From: Salinigranum halophilum
GTDB taxonomy: Archaea; Halobacteriota; Halobacteria; Halobacteriales; Haloferacaceae
DNA length: 64,000 nt
NCBI RefSeq assembly: GCF_007004735.1
Contig: NZ_SSNL01000004.1
Span: 558,001-622,000 of the forward strand
Direction: 5' to 3'
Shown: one piece after another, positions 43,126 through 50,806 of the stretch
Layout: the number at the start of each line of letters is the position of its first letter
Position numbering within the stretch: the stretch's first letter is position 1
Made by a program: the position numbers and the translations under genes
Notes under the pieces: model-generated
Databases searched by the model: none
Seen by the model: the letters and a program-made list of their open reading frames with translations, nothing else
What the model was told of the DNA's origin: nothing

Positions 43126-44981
43126 GCGACAGCGACACCCCCGAGTTCGTCGGCGAGCACGACATCGACCAGACCACCCTCGACATCATCGAGAGCACGC
43201 TCTCGAACACGCGGTACGAGATGGACCGGGTGTTGGAGACGACGGCCATCAGTCCCGTCATCCGCGAGCAGTCCGACCAGTTCCCCCTCATCGCCGACGC
43301 CGAGGGACGGATGGTGATGGGGCAGTTCGGGTCGGCCATCGAGACCATCCTCGAGAACTCGTCGTTCGACCGCGCCGACCTCGAAGACGGCGACGTCATC
43401 GCGACGAACGACCCCTACATGTGCGCCGGTGCGGTCTCGCACACCCCGGACATGCTCCTCTTGCGCCCCATCTTCTACGACGGCGACCTCGTCGGCTTCT
43501 CCAGCCAGTGGGGGAACCTGATGGACGTCGGCGGGAAGACGCCCGGGAGCATGCCCGTCCAGGCGCGGACCATCTTCGAGGAGGGGATGCGCCTCCCGCC
43601 GGTCAAACTGTACAAACAGGGTGTAATCGACGAGGAACTCCTCGAGTCGTTCGCGCACAACACGCGCCTCCCCGACCACGCCGAGGCCGACATCAAGGCC
43701 CTGGCCGCGGGGACGAAAGCCGCCGAGACACGCATCTGTGAACTCTGCGACAGGTTCGGCAAGGAGACGTATCTCGAAGCGTGCGACGCGATTCTCGACC
43801 GCACCCGCGACGGGATGATCGACCTCATCCACGAGTTCGTCCCCGAGGGCGAGCGCTACACCTTCGAAGACCACGTCGACGACGACGGCCTGGGCAACGG
43901 GCCCATCAAACTCCACCTCGAAATCTACCGCGAGGGCGACACCGTCTACCTCGACTGGACCGGGACGGACGAACAGGTGCCGGGGACGGTGAACTTCCTC
44001 CTGAACGAGAAGATGTTCAAGATGTTCACCGGGGTGTTCCTCATCATGGCGTTCGACCCGCTGCTCACGTTCAACGACGGCTACTACGACCTCTTCGAGG
44101 TGACGCTCCCCGAGGGGTCGGTGCTCCAGCCGGAGTTCCCGGCGGCGCTCGGCAACCGGTTGCCGCTGATGGCGCGGCAGTTCGACGTGCTCCAGGCGAC
44201 GTTCTCGAAGCTCATCGAAGGCTTCTCCGTCGCCGGCAGCTACGGGACGTCGCCGAACCTCGTCTACGCGGGGACCGACTCGGACGGCAACGACTTCCAG
44301 ATGCTCGAAATCCTCTACGGGGGCATCCCGGCCCGTCCCGGTGGGGACGGCCTCGACGGCCACTCGTGGTGGCCGATGTTCCGGACGGTTCCGGCGGAGT
44401 ACCAGGAGGCGTACTACCCGCTCTCCATCGACGAGTACAGCACGCGCGCGGGCACCGGTGGCGCGGGTGAGTTCCGCGGCGGCCACGGCATCACCAAGGT
44501 CTACACGTTCGAAGAGGACGGTGCCATCACCTTCCAGGACGACCGCGCGCACACGTACCCGTGGGGCGTCGACGGCGGGAAGTACGGGGGGACGAGCGAG
44601 AAACGGCTGCTTCGCGCCGACGGGACCGAGGAGGACCTCCCCTCGAAGGTGGAGAACGTCGCCGTCGCGGCGGGCGACAAACTCGTCTTCAGCACGGCCG
44701 GTGGCGGTGGGCTCGGCGACCCACTCGACAGGGAGCCGACGGTCGTCGCCGGCGAGGTCGAGCGCGGGCTCGTCTCCGCGGCCGCGGCGCGCGCGGAGTA
44801 CGGCGTCGTCGTCGCCGACGACGGCACCGTCGACCAGGCCGCGACCGAGGAGCGACGCGAGGAGATCCGCTCGTCCCGCGGGGAGCCCAGCCAGTTCGAC
44901 TACGGCCCGCTCCCCGACGAGGAGACGCTCGCGGCTCGCATCCGCGAGGAACGAGACACGTTCGAGAACCGGCACAGCTGA
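43122..44981 (+). CDS. hyuB: hydantoinase/oxoprolinase subunit B
   Basis: A 619-residue partner of HyuA. Family blocks are clear: RYEMDRVLETTAISPVIREQSDQFPLI, GDVIATNDPYMCAGAVSHTPDM, FSSQWGNLMDVGGKTPGSMPV and FRGGHGITKVYTF, with the late GTAGGGGLGDPLDRE-like motif. Length matches HyuB of N-methylhydantoinase and of oxoprolinase-type enzymes. It overlaps hyuA and is followed after 29 bp by the isochorismatase-fold amidase, so the three are likely one operon. Confidence 0.93.
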   Translation: MSDSDTPEFVGEHDIDQTTLDIIESTLSNTRYEMDRVLETTAISPVIREQSDQFPLIADAEGRMVMGQFGSAIETILENSSFDRADLEDGDVIATNDPYMCAGAVSHTPDMLLLRPIFYDGDLVGFSSQWGNLMDVGGKTPGSMPVQARTIFEEGMRLPPVKLYKQGVIDEELLESFAHNTRLPDHAEADIKALAAGTKAAETRICELCDRFGKETYLEACDAILDRTRDGMIDLIHEFVPEGERYTFEDHVDDDGLGNGPIKLHLEIYREGDTVYLDWTGTDEQVPGTVNFLLNEKMFKMFTGVFLIMAFDPLLTFNDGYYDLFEVTLPEGSVLQPEFPAALGNRLPLMARQFDVLQATFSKLIEGFSVAGSYGTSPNLVYAGTDSDGNDFQMLEILYGGIPARPGGDGLDGHSWWPMFRTVPAEYQEAYYPLSIDEYSTRAGTGGAGEFRGGHGITKVYTFEEDGAITFQDDRAHTYPWGVDGGKYGGTSEKRLLRADGTEEDLPSKVENVAVAAGDKLVFSTAGGGGLGDPLDREPTVVAGEVERGLVSAAAARAEYGVVVADDGTVDQAATEERREEIRSSRGEPSQFDYGPLPDEETLAARIREERDTFENRHS

Positions 44982-45010
44982 ATCACCCCACGACCTTTCG
45001 CTATCACATC

Positions 45011-45652
45011 ATGGATTGGCCAGACGACATCGATGCGGACTACGACGACGAGGCGTTCGGCGCGAGCGTCGGGCTCGGCGACCGACCCGCGCTCCTCGTC
45101 ATCGACCTGATAAACGCCTTCACCGACCCCGAGACGGACCTCGGGTCGGACGTGGACGACGTGGTCGACCGGACGGCCCGCTTGCTCGACGCGTTTCGAG
45201 ACCGGAATCTGCCGCGGTACTTCACGACCGTCGCGTACGAGGACTCGTACGGCGACGCCGGACAGTTCATCGAGAAGGTCCCCGCGCTCCGGGAGCTCCG
45301 ACTCGGCACCGACGCCGTCGAGGTCGACGACCGTCTCGCCCCCGAGGGCGACGAGCGTGTCGTCCTGAAGAAGTACGCGAGCGCCTTCTTCGGCACCGAC
45401 CTCCAGACGGAGTTGACGACAGACCGCGTGGACACGCTCGTCCTCGCCGGCGTCACGACGAGCGGCTGTATCCGTGCGACGGCCGTCGACAGCCTCCAGC
45501 ACGGCTACCGGACCATCGTGCCCGCCGACGCCGTCGGTGACCGCGCCGAGGGCCCACACCACGCGAACCTCTTCGACATCGACGCGAAGTACGGCGACGT
45601 CGTGACGACGGACGTCGTCCTCGACCACCTCGCGGAGGACGGCGATGACTGA
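45011..45652 (+). CDS. isochorismatase-fold amidase, N-carbamoylsarcosine amidase-like
   Basis: A 213-residue cysteine hydrolase. The triad Asp32 (LLVIDLINAF), Lys120 (VLKKYASAFFGTD) and Cys153 (GVTTSGCIRATAVD) is complete, and spacing is close to that of N-carbamoylsarcosine amidohydrolase. SAFFGTDL is also typical of that enzyme and of maleamate amidohydrolases. Next to hyuAB it would deaminate and decarboxylate the carbamoyl amino acid made by the hydantoinase, as in creatinine breakdown through N-methylhydantoin. This coupling is inferred from context and motif. The ATG at 45011 starts the domain; upstream in-frame codons lie within hyuB. Confidence 0.88.
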   Translation: MDWPDDIDADYDDEAFGASVGLGDRPALLVIDLINAFTDPETDLGSDVDDVVDRTARLLDAFRDRNLPRYFTTVAYEDSYGDAGQFIEKVPALRELRLGTDAVEVDDRLAPEGDERVVLKKYASAFFGTDLQTELTTDRVDTLVLAGVTTSGCIRATAVDSLQHGYRTIVPADAVGDRAEGPHHANLFDIDAKYGDVVTTDVVLDHLAEDGDD

Positions 45653-45727
45653 CCGACGCCGCCAGGAGTCGGTGACGGTGACAGCGGGCGTCGCCACGAC
45701 GTCGCCGCGTCCGCACGGAGGGGCGAG

Positions 45728-46681
45728 ATGACCGACGCCGGCGCGCGACTCCGTGCGCGTCTCGCGAGCGACGACCTCCTCGTCTGTCCGGGGGTCCACG
45801 ACCCGCTGACGGCGGCCGTCGCCGACGTCATCGGGTTCGACACCATCTACATGACCGGCTACGGGACGTCCCTCTCGAAGATCGGCTACCCCGACGCGGG
45901 CTTCATCACGATGCCCGAGATGATCGAGAACGCCGCGAACATCCAGGAGCGAATCGACGTGCCGCTCATCGCCGACGCCGACAACGGCTACGGCAACGCG
46001 ACCAACGTCGTCCGCACGGTTCGAGAGTACATCAAGGCGGGCGTGGGCGGCATCCACATCGAAGACCAGACGTTCCCCAAGCGGTGCGGACACACCAAGG
46101 GCCGGCAGGTGATTCCGCGCGAGGAGGCCGTGGGGAAGATCCAAGCGGCGTCGGACGTCCGCGACGAGCGAGGCGAGGAGTTCGTCCTCATCGCCCGGAC
46201 CGACGCCCGCGGGACCGGTGACGGCTCTCTCGACGAGGCGATCGGCCGGGCGAACGACTTCCTCGATGCCGGCGCGGACGTGGCGTTCGTCGAGGGGCCG
46301 ACCGACGAGGCCGAACTCCAGCGGGTCGGCACCGAGGTCGACGGCCCGCTCGTGTACAACTTCGTCGGCGACCTCGGTTCGTCGCCGTACGTCGAACTCG
46401 ACGCGCTCTCGGGATGGGGCTTCGACGTCGTGTTGTTCCCGATTACGGCGACGCTGTCGACCATCGCGAACGTCCACGAGGACCTCAGCGCGTTCGCCGA
46501 CGACCCCGTCGCGGGGATGCGCCGCATCGACGACAAGTTCAACGGACAGCCGGTCGGGAGCCTCCACGAGTTCTCCGGCTTCCCCGAAGTCGTCGAGTGG
46601 GAGCGGTCGTACCTCCCCGACGAGGAGCAGGACAAGTACGAGGGCTCGCTCGGCGACGAGGTCGACGCCGAAGAGAACTGA
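45728..46681 (+). CDS. isocitrate lyase/PEP mutase family lyase
   Basis: A 317-residue TIM-barrel lyase acting on a C4-dicarboxylic or related 2-hydroxy acid, with Mg2+. GYGTSLSKIGYPDAGFI, the metal-binding DADNGYGNATNVVR, GIHIEDQTFPKRCGH (the K-[KR]-C-G-H loop with catalytic Cys) and IARTDARGT are all present. Such sequences are annotated variously as methylisocitrate lyase, 2,3-dimethylmalate lyase or oxaloacetate decarboxylase. It lies 75 bp after the amidase in the same direction and may handle the carbon skeleton left by the hydantoinase route, an idea from position only. Confidence 0.88.
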   Translation: MTDAGARLRARLASDDLLVCPGVHDPLTAAVADVIGFDTIYMTGYGTSLSKIGYPDAGFITMPEMIENAANIQERIDVPLIADADNGYGNATNVVRTVREYIKAGVGGIHIEDQTFPKRCGHTKGRQVIPREEAVGKIQAASDVRDERGEEFVLIARTDARGTGDGSLDEAIGRANDFLDAGADVAFVEGPTDEAELQRVGTEVDGPLVYNFVGDLGSSPYVELDALSGWGFDVVLFPITATLSTIANVHEDLSAFADDPVAGMRRIDDKFNGQPVGSLHEFSGFPEVVEWERSYLPDEEQDKYEGSLGDEVDAEEN

Positions 46682-46839
46682 CCGACCGTCGCTGGGCCCT
46701 CGCGCCTCGCGTCCTGCGACCGTCTCGAACGCCGCGCTGTGGTGACGAGTGCGTCGACGGCGACCGGCCGATATCGACCCGTGACCGCATCGAACGGACG
46801 GCTGGCCCGGGCCGATTCGACCGCGGATTCCCGGCCGAG

Positions 46840-46933
46840 CGCACATATAAACAGTACTTAAACGGGGGTCGTTCGGGTATCGTACCACGTTTAAGAATAA
46901 TCACTTATTAGGTACGTCTTCGTAAGACAGTCA
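46840..46933 (+). promoter_or_regulatory. AT-rich promoter region of the DUF5658-like gene
   Basis: acatataaacagtacttaaac and ttaagaataatcacttatt form two AT-rich clusters in the 252-bp gap after the lyase gene. The second is placed for a TATA box of the downstream gene. Confidence 0.5.
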
Positions 46934-47389
46934 ATGCCGAGTGAGAGCATCAAGGGCCGCGATATTGGGTTTTCCGGCATCTTCGATGTACAACGTATCA
47001 GGAAACGTATTGTTGGTCGCGGGCGGCTACGCCGGGGACCTGCGACTCATAACTCAGCCGGGGGTGACGGGTGGGGCCTGTCGCGGACGCACTGGTTCCG
47101 TCTCGAGGTCGGACTGTGGCTGGTCGTCTCGCTCGCGTTCGCCCTCGACGGCGTCACCACGACGGTCGGACTGCAGCACGGGTTCGTCGAGTCCAACCCG
47201 CTGCTGCGTGCGGCCTTCGCCGTCTTCGGGAGCTCGGTCATCTGGCCGCTGAAAGCCGGCGCTCTCGCCCTCGCACTCGCGTGCTGGGCCACCCTGCCTC
47301 GCGACGAACGGGTGCTCGTCCCCGTCGTGTTCGGCCTCCCGTGGGCGTTCGCTGTGGGCGCTAATCTCGGGCTGTTGCTCACGCTGTGA
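46934..47389 (+). CDS. DUF5658-like small membrane protein
   Basis: A 151-residue protein whose C-terminal 100 residues hold three hydrophobic helices. The central signature is ALDGVTTTVGLQHGFVESNPLLR, with later WPLKAGALALALACWA, matching haloarchaeal DUF5658. The first 45 residues (basic, RKRIVGRGRLRRG) are unlike the family and less GC-biased, so the true start may be further in. If the first ATG is used, it follows an AT-rich promoter (ttaagaataatcacttatt) by about 25-45 bp. Function unknown. Confidence 0.7.
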   Translation: MPSESIKGRDIGFSGIFDVQRIRKRIVGRGRLRRGPATHNSAGGDGWGLSRTHWFRLEVGLWLVVSLAFALDGVTTTVGLQHGFVESNPLLRAAFAVFGSSVIWPLKAGALALALACWATLPRDERVLVPVVFGLPWAFAVGANLGLLLTL

Positions 47390-47546
47390 GGGTGCTGTTG
47401 CACCGACCGAGACAGCCGACTCTCCCGAGCGTGTGTCACCGACTCGCCCTCGCTTCGCTCACCGGTGTCTCGTTCCTTGCGGAAGGAGACGCCGTGCGAG
47501 CGGCTCAGTTTCGATTCGCCCACTCCAGCGAGAGAACGGGTGAGCT

Positions 47547-48044
47547 TCACTCGGCACGCTTCGTGCGGAGTCGCGTCGCGACGAACACGACACTCGCGAC
47601 GGCCGCAGCGACGACCATCGGTTCGGGGTCGGTGCTCAGATACAACCCCGGCGTCGGCGGGTGGAGGTACGACAGCGGCCAGAAGAGCGGGTACGAGTGT
47701 CCCGAGGCGTTGAGCAAGAGCGCATCGGCGAGGAGATGCGACGCCGCACCGAGACCGAGCAGGGCGGCGACACGCCTTCGTTCGGAACTCGCGACGAGGA
47801 CCACCCCGATGGCGAGCGAGACGAGACTCCCCCCGAGGGTGTGGAGCGCGAACCAGTCGAAGGGTATCCCGAGGACGACTTCGACGAGTTCGCTCGAGAA
47901 CAGCAGGTCGACCTTCGTCAGGTCGGGGACGAACGCCCCGGCCATCGCGACGGTCACGTACGGTGCGGAGAGCCACTCGTAGTGCCACGACAGGAGCGTC
48001 GCGAGTGCGTACGCGATGAGCGCGTGTGCCAGGAGGTCAGGCAT
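47547..48044 (-). CDS. YdjM/DUF457-like membrane hydrolase-family protein
   Basis: A 165-residue integral membrane protein of the LexA-regulated YdjM/DUF457 group, named putative metal-dependent hydrolases. MPDLLAHALIAYALATLLSW, FVPDLTKVDLL, LHTLGGSLVSLAIG and GLGAASHLLADALL carry the family's conserved His and Asp residues near membrane ends (H7, D41, H68, H102 by my count). Its start overlaps the upstream gene by 8 bp, so they are co-transcribed. The biological role is unknown. Confidence 0.83.
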   Translation of the reverse strand: MPDLLAHALIAYALATLLSWHYEWLSAPYVTVAMAGAFVPDLTKVDLLFSSELVEVVLGIPFDWFALHTLGGSLVSLAIGVVLVASSERRRVAALLGLGAASHLLADALLLNASGHSYPLFWPLSYLHPPTPGLYLSTDPEPMVVAAAVASVVFVATRLRTKRAE

Positions 48045-48573
48045 CGTCGTTCGAGCCTCCGACCCCCAGCCGCGTGCGGACGCCGTCGAGCGTGAGTGGC
48101 TCCGTGCGACGAACGAGTGCCCCGGCGTCGAGACGCCAGTGGGTGGCGAGTCGAGTCAGGACCCACAGCCCGCTGACGAACGAGACGACGTAGGTGTAGA
48201 GATAGCCAGCCGGCGGGACGGCGAAGGCCGTCGTCGCCGCGACGGTGTCCTCGTCGACCAGCGTCCCGAAGACGCGGAGTTCGTCGCCCGGTTCGACAGG
48301 CGTCTCGACGTCGGTGATGGTGAGCGTGCGCGCTTCGGTCCCGCGGTACGTGATGCGCATCGTGACGGGGTCGGTGTCGACGACGGGGCCGGCGAGGGTG
48401 ACCGGCCCGCCGACGTACTGGTCGGGCGTGGGCCCGACGACCTGTTCGGTCGGGTACGCCCCGAGCGCTGGCGCGACGCCGTAGCTACCGAACCAGACAC
48501 AGAGACCGAAGAGGGTCGCGAGGAGGAAGGCGACGGCGAGGACTCGGCTGCGCCGAGTGGAGAGGGCGCTCAT
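48037..48573 (-). CDS. hypothetical membrane protein with OB-like ectodomain
   Basis: A 178-residue protein with an N-terminal membrane helix (VLAVAFLLATLFGLCVWFG). An extracytoplasmic beta-rich domain has the pattern VGGPVTLAGPVVDTDPVTMRI, ETPVEPGDELRVFGTLVDEDTVAA. A second helix (GYLYTYVVSFVSGLWVLT) and a basic cytoplasmic tail follow. The ectodomain resembles small OB-fold nucleic-acid/carbohydrate-binding modules, but that is a shape judgement only. The ATG at 48573 is favoured over upstream candidates. It overlaps the YdjM-like gene, hinting at a joint role. Confidence 0.7.
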   Translation of the reverse strand: MSALSTRRSRVLAVAFLLATLFGLCVWFGSYGVAPALGAYPTEQVVGPTPDQYVGGPVTLAGPVVDTDPVTMRITYRGTEARTLTITDVETPVEPGDELRVFGTLVDEDTVAATTAFAVPPAGYLYTYVVSFVSGLWVLTRLATHWRLDAGALVRRTEPLTLDGVRTRLGVGGSNDDA

Positions 48574-48663
48574 CACCCCGAGAAGGTACCGTCGCACGTA
48601 TGAATGATTCGTCCGCGGCCGGTGTTGGTCACGGCCCGTTCGGGTGTCGAGTCGGTGACGGCG

Positions 48664-49215
48664 CTACTCGGGTCGCCACCGTCCCCCGAGCTCCGCCCGT
48701 TCGTAGTCCTTGTACGTTCCGTCGACGAACGTGGTGACCCGGCCGTCCTCTTCGCTCAGCGTGATGGCCCAGAGCACCTGCCGACGGGTCGACGCCTCCA
48801 GTGCACTCAGATGCTTCGTCCCCATCCACTCGGCGGCGACGACGTCCTCACGCTCGCTCTTTTGACTGTTCAGGTTCCGCACGCGGACCATCTGCTCTTG
48901 GACGGTGCCGTCCCCGGAGATGATGACCGCGCCGTCTCGGGTGAACGCGACGTCTCTGGCCGCTTCGATGAACGATTCGGGGTCGTTGGCGACGACCTCA
49001 CACCACTCGACCGGCCACACGTTTCCGCCCAGTGGGTCGGTGTAGTCGCCGAAGTCGATGTCGGCGACGATGAGACAGTAGAGGCTCGGGCCGGTCACGT
49101 ACTTTTCGTCCCACCGCGTGAACTCGAGGCTCAACGTCTCGGCGGCGTACCGGACCAGGTCCATCAGCTCTTGACTGGTCGCGTACTCGGCGCGAAGTGC
49201 ATCGGGGTGGTTCAT
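48664..49215 (-). CDS. DisA-like (diadenylate cyclase fold) protein 1
   Basis: A 183-residue soluble protein that reads like the DisA_N/DacZ domain, which makes c-di-AMP from two ATP. The DGA motif (DGAVIISGDG, residues 94-103) and the SEE-D/T-G-R pattern near the end (ITLSEEDGRVTTFVDG) are present. At residues 132-142, GTKHLSALEAS stands where active enzymes have GTRHRAA, so RHR is KHL here. It may be a divergent or inactive cyclase. It has a close paralogue 11 kb away. No membrane segment is seen. A zinc-ribbon micro-gene lies 48 bp upstream in the same direction. Confidence 0.75.
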   Translation of the reverse strand: MNHPDALRAEYATSQELMDLVRYAAETLSLEFTRWDEKYVTGPSLYCLIVADIDFGDYTDPLGGNVWPVEWCEVVANDPESFIEAARDVAFTRDGAVIISGDGTVQEQMVRVRNLNSQKSEREDVVAAEWMGTKHLSALEASTRRQVLWAITLSEEDGRVTTFVDGTYKDYERAELGGRWRPE

Positions 49216-49263
49216 CCTTCTCTCTCACCTCTCACGGGCACGTCCTGGTCGGACAGGTCAGTA

Positions 49264-49413
49264 TCACGGAATCTCGTACCGGACGAGTCGGGTGGAGCCA
49301 CACCGTGGACACTCGTCCGTAGCGACGTCGACGGTGGTGCCGCACCTGCGACACTCGCAGTGGACGGTCCGGTTGTCCCCCCACGAGAGCAACCGTCGCC
49401 AGGTATGAATCAT
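49264..49413 (-). CDS. 49-residue zinc-ribbon protein
   Basis: A very small protein with C-x-C-x2-C (CECRRC) and a later CPRC, five cysteines that can bind one zinc. It starts ATG ATT CAT ACC TGG and ends ...RYEIP. The basic N-terminus (HTWRRLLSW) suggests nucleic-acid or protein contacts. GC3-biased codon use supports translation. It is placed 48 bp upstream of the DisA-like gene and is likely co-transcribed. Not matched to a named family. Confidence 0.7.
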   Translation of the reverse strand: MIHTWRRLLSWGDNRTVHCECRRCGTTVDVATDECPRCGSTRLVRYEIP

Positions 49414-49778
49414 ATCGTGTACCCTCCATCAGACGGCCGTGGCGCAACCTACGCTCGCGTTCCGGATATATCCCGACCTCGGTTCCCACGTGTTGAACAT
49501 CCGACACCGTGTCGGTGGGCGGCTCCGTCCGGCTTCACGAAGCGTACGTCGGCGCGTCACGACGACGCTGACTTCCACGGAGCGTTCAGGACGCGAGAGC
49601 CGGCGGCTCTCGAAAACGTTGCAAAACTATTATTTAGAATCTCGCTGTCTCGTTCAGTGATGCATCACAGAGCGCCGGTCCACTCCCCCAGATGGGGGCC
49701 GAACCGGACGCCGGAGTCGGTGGACGCCGCATCGCCACCCCGACTCGGAACCGCGAAACCTGCAGGTCGGGGCGGACG
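49414..49778. promoter_or_regulatory. divergent promoter region, zinc-ribbon gene / HAD phosphatase
   Basis: 365 bp without a recognised gene. It holds a hairpin CCGACA-CCG-TGTCGG (49501-49515), an AT-rich aaaactattatttagaatc TATA-like stretch (about 49623-49641), and a perfect 12-bp palindrome (49657-49668) near the expected transcription start for the rightward gene. A longer start for that gene at 49692 is possible but the extension is not HAD-like. Confidence 0.55.
49657..49668. promoter_or_regulatory. perfect 12-bp palindrome, candidate operator
   Basis: GTGATGCATCAC reads the same on both strands and begins about 16 bp after the TATA-like stretch, overlapping the probable transcription start of the HAD gene. 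This is a typical archaeal repressor position. Confidence 0.55.
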
Positions 49779-50570
49779 ATGAGCGCGAACGAGTACGAAG
49801 CGGCCGTCCTCGACCTGGACGGGACGGTCTATCTCGGTGAGAACCTCATCCCGGGCGTCGACGCGGCCATCAGTCGCCTTCGGGACGCGGTCGGTCCCGT
49901 GCGGTTCCTCACGAACAAGGCGATCGATCGCCGCCGAGAGTACAGCGACAAACTGCGCCGCCTCGGAATCGACGCCGACCGGAGCGACGTGGTCAACTCG
50001 GGGTGGGTGACCGCTCAGTACGTCAGCAAGCGGTATCCGGAGTCGGAGGTGTTCGTCATCGGCGAGTCCCCGCTCCTCGCGGAGTTCCGCGACGCCGGCG
50101 TCGAGACCACCACGGACACTCCCGGCGACCTCGTGGTGGCGTCGATGGACCGGGGGTTCGACTACGACGACCTGGATATCGCCCTCCGGAGCCTCGAGCA
50201 GGGGGGCCCATTCTTGGCGACGCACCCGGACCGGACCTGTCCGACCGCGTCCGGTGAGATTCCCGACGCCGCGGGGATGATCGGTGCGGTCGAAGGGGTG
50301 ACCGGCCGAACGGTCGACGAGGTGCTGGGGAAACCGTCGCCGCGGATGATCGAGACGACTCTCGACGACGTCGGCGTCGACCCGGCGGCGTGTCTGGTGG
50401 TAGGCGACCGCATCGAGACCGACATTCTGATGGGCGAACGCGCGGGGATGACCACCGTGTTGGTCCTCTCGGGGGTGACCGACCGGGAGATGATCCTGGG
50501 TGCCGACATCGACCCCGATTACGTCCTCGAGTCGCTCGCGGAGATCGACGACGTCCTTACCGACCGCTGA
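49779..50570 (+). CDS. HAD-superfamily phosphatase (NagD-like, subclass IIA)
   Basis: A 263-residue phosphohydrolase. The nucleophile motif DLDGTVYLGE, motif II (FLTNKAI), the Lys of motif III (LGKPSPRMI) and motif IV (VVGDRIETDILMGERAGM) are intact, and the C2 cap lies between. NagD-type enzymes hydrolyse sugar or nucleotide monophosphates. The start at the ATG before SANEYEAAVLDLDGT is supported by the domain boundary. Nearby phosphonate/phosphate transport genes hint at a phosphorus-scavenging role, but substrate range in this family is broad. Confidence 0.88.
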   Translation: MSANEYEAAVLDLDGTVYLGENLIPGVDAAISRLRDAVGPVRFLTNKAIDRRREYSDKLRRLGIDADRSDVVNSGWVTAQYVSKRYPESEVFVIGESPLLAEFRDAGVETTTDTPGDLVVASMDRGFDYDDLDIALRSLEQGGPFLATHPDRTCPTASGEIPDAAGMIGAVEGVTGRTVDEVLGKPSPRMIETTLDDVGVDPAACLVVGDRIETDILMGERAGMTTVLVLSGVTDREMILGADIDPDYVLESLAEIDDVLTDR

Positions 50571-50710
50571 ACGCGGATTCGCACCGTCGCTCGACGTCTC
50601 CCGGAGAGCCTGCACACAGTCAGTCCGTCAGTCAGTGACCCATGACTGCCGTCGTGACCCCTCGTGTCGCTCTGTGACCAGTGGGCCGCCCGACCAACGG
50701 GGGCATCGTT

Positions 50711-50760
50711 AAGTACCCCCGAGTATATAGTCTACATAGACAAAATAGTAGTACATATTG
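50711..50760 (+). promoter_or_regulatory. AT-rich promoter with short inverted repeat
   Basis: gagtatatagtctacatagacaaaatag contains a TATA element overlapping GTCTA-CA-TAGAC, 5-bp arms, about 75 bp before the DUF4010/MgtC-like gene. It could combine promoter and operator. Confidence 0.5.
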
Positions 50761-50806
50761 GTATGTTCCCGCTCGACCACGCGACGCCGGCCCTCCCTCC
50801 ACGGCG

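Noticed and set aside
44900-46888. 662-codon minus-strand frame over the amidase and lyase genes
   Set aside because: Val/Arg/Glu-rich shadow with no domain; the plus-strand genes have intact active sites.
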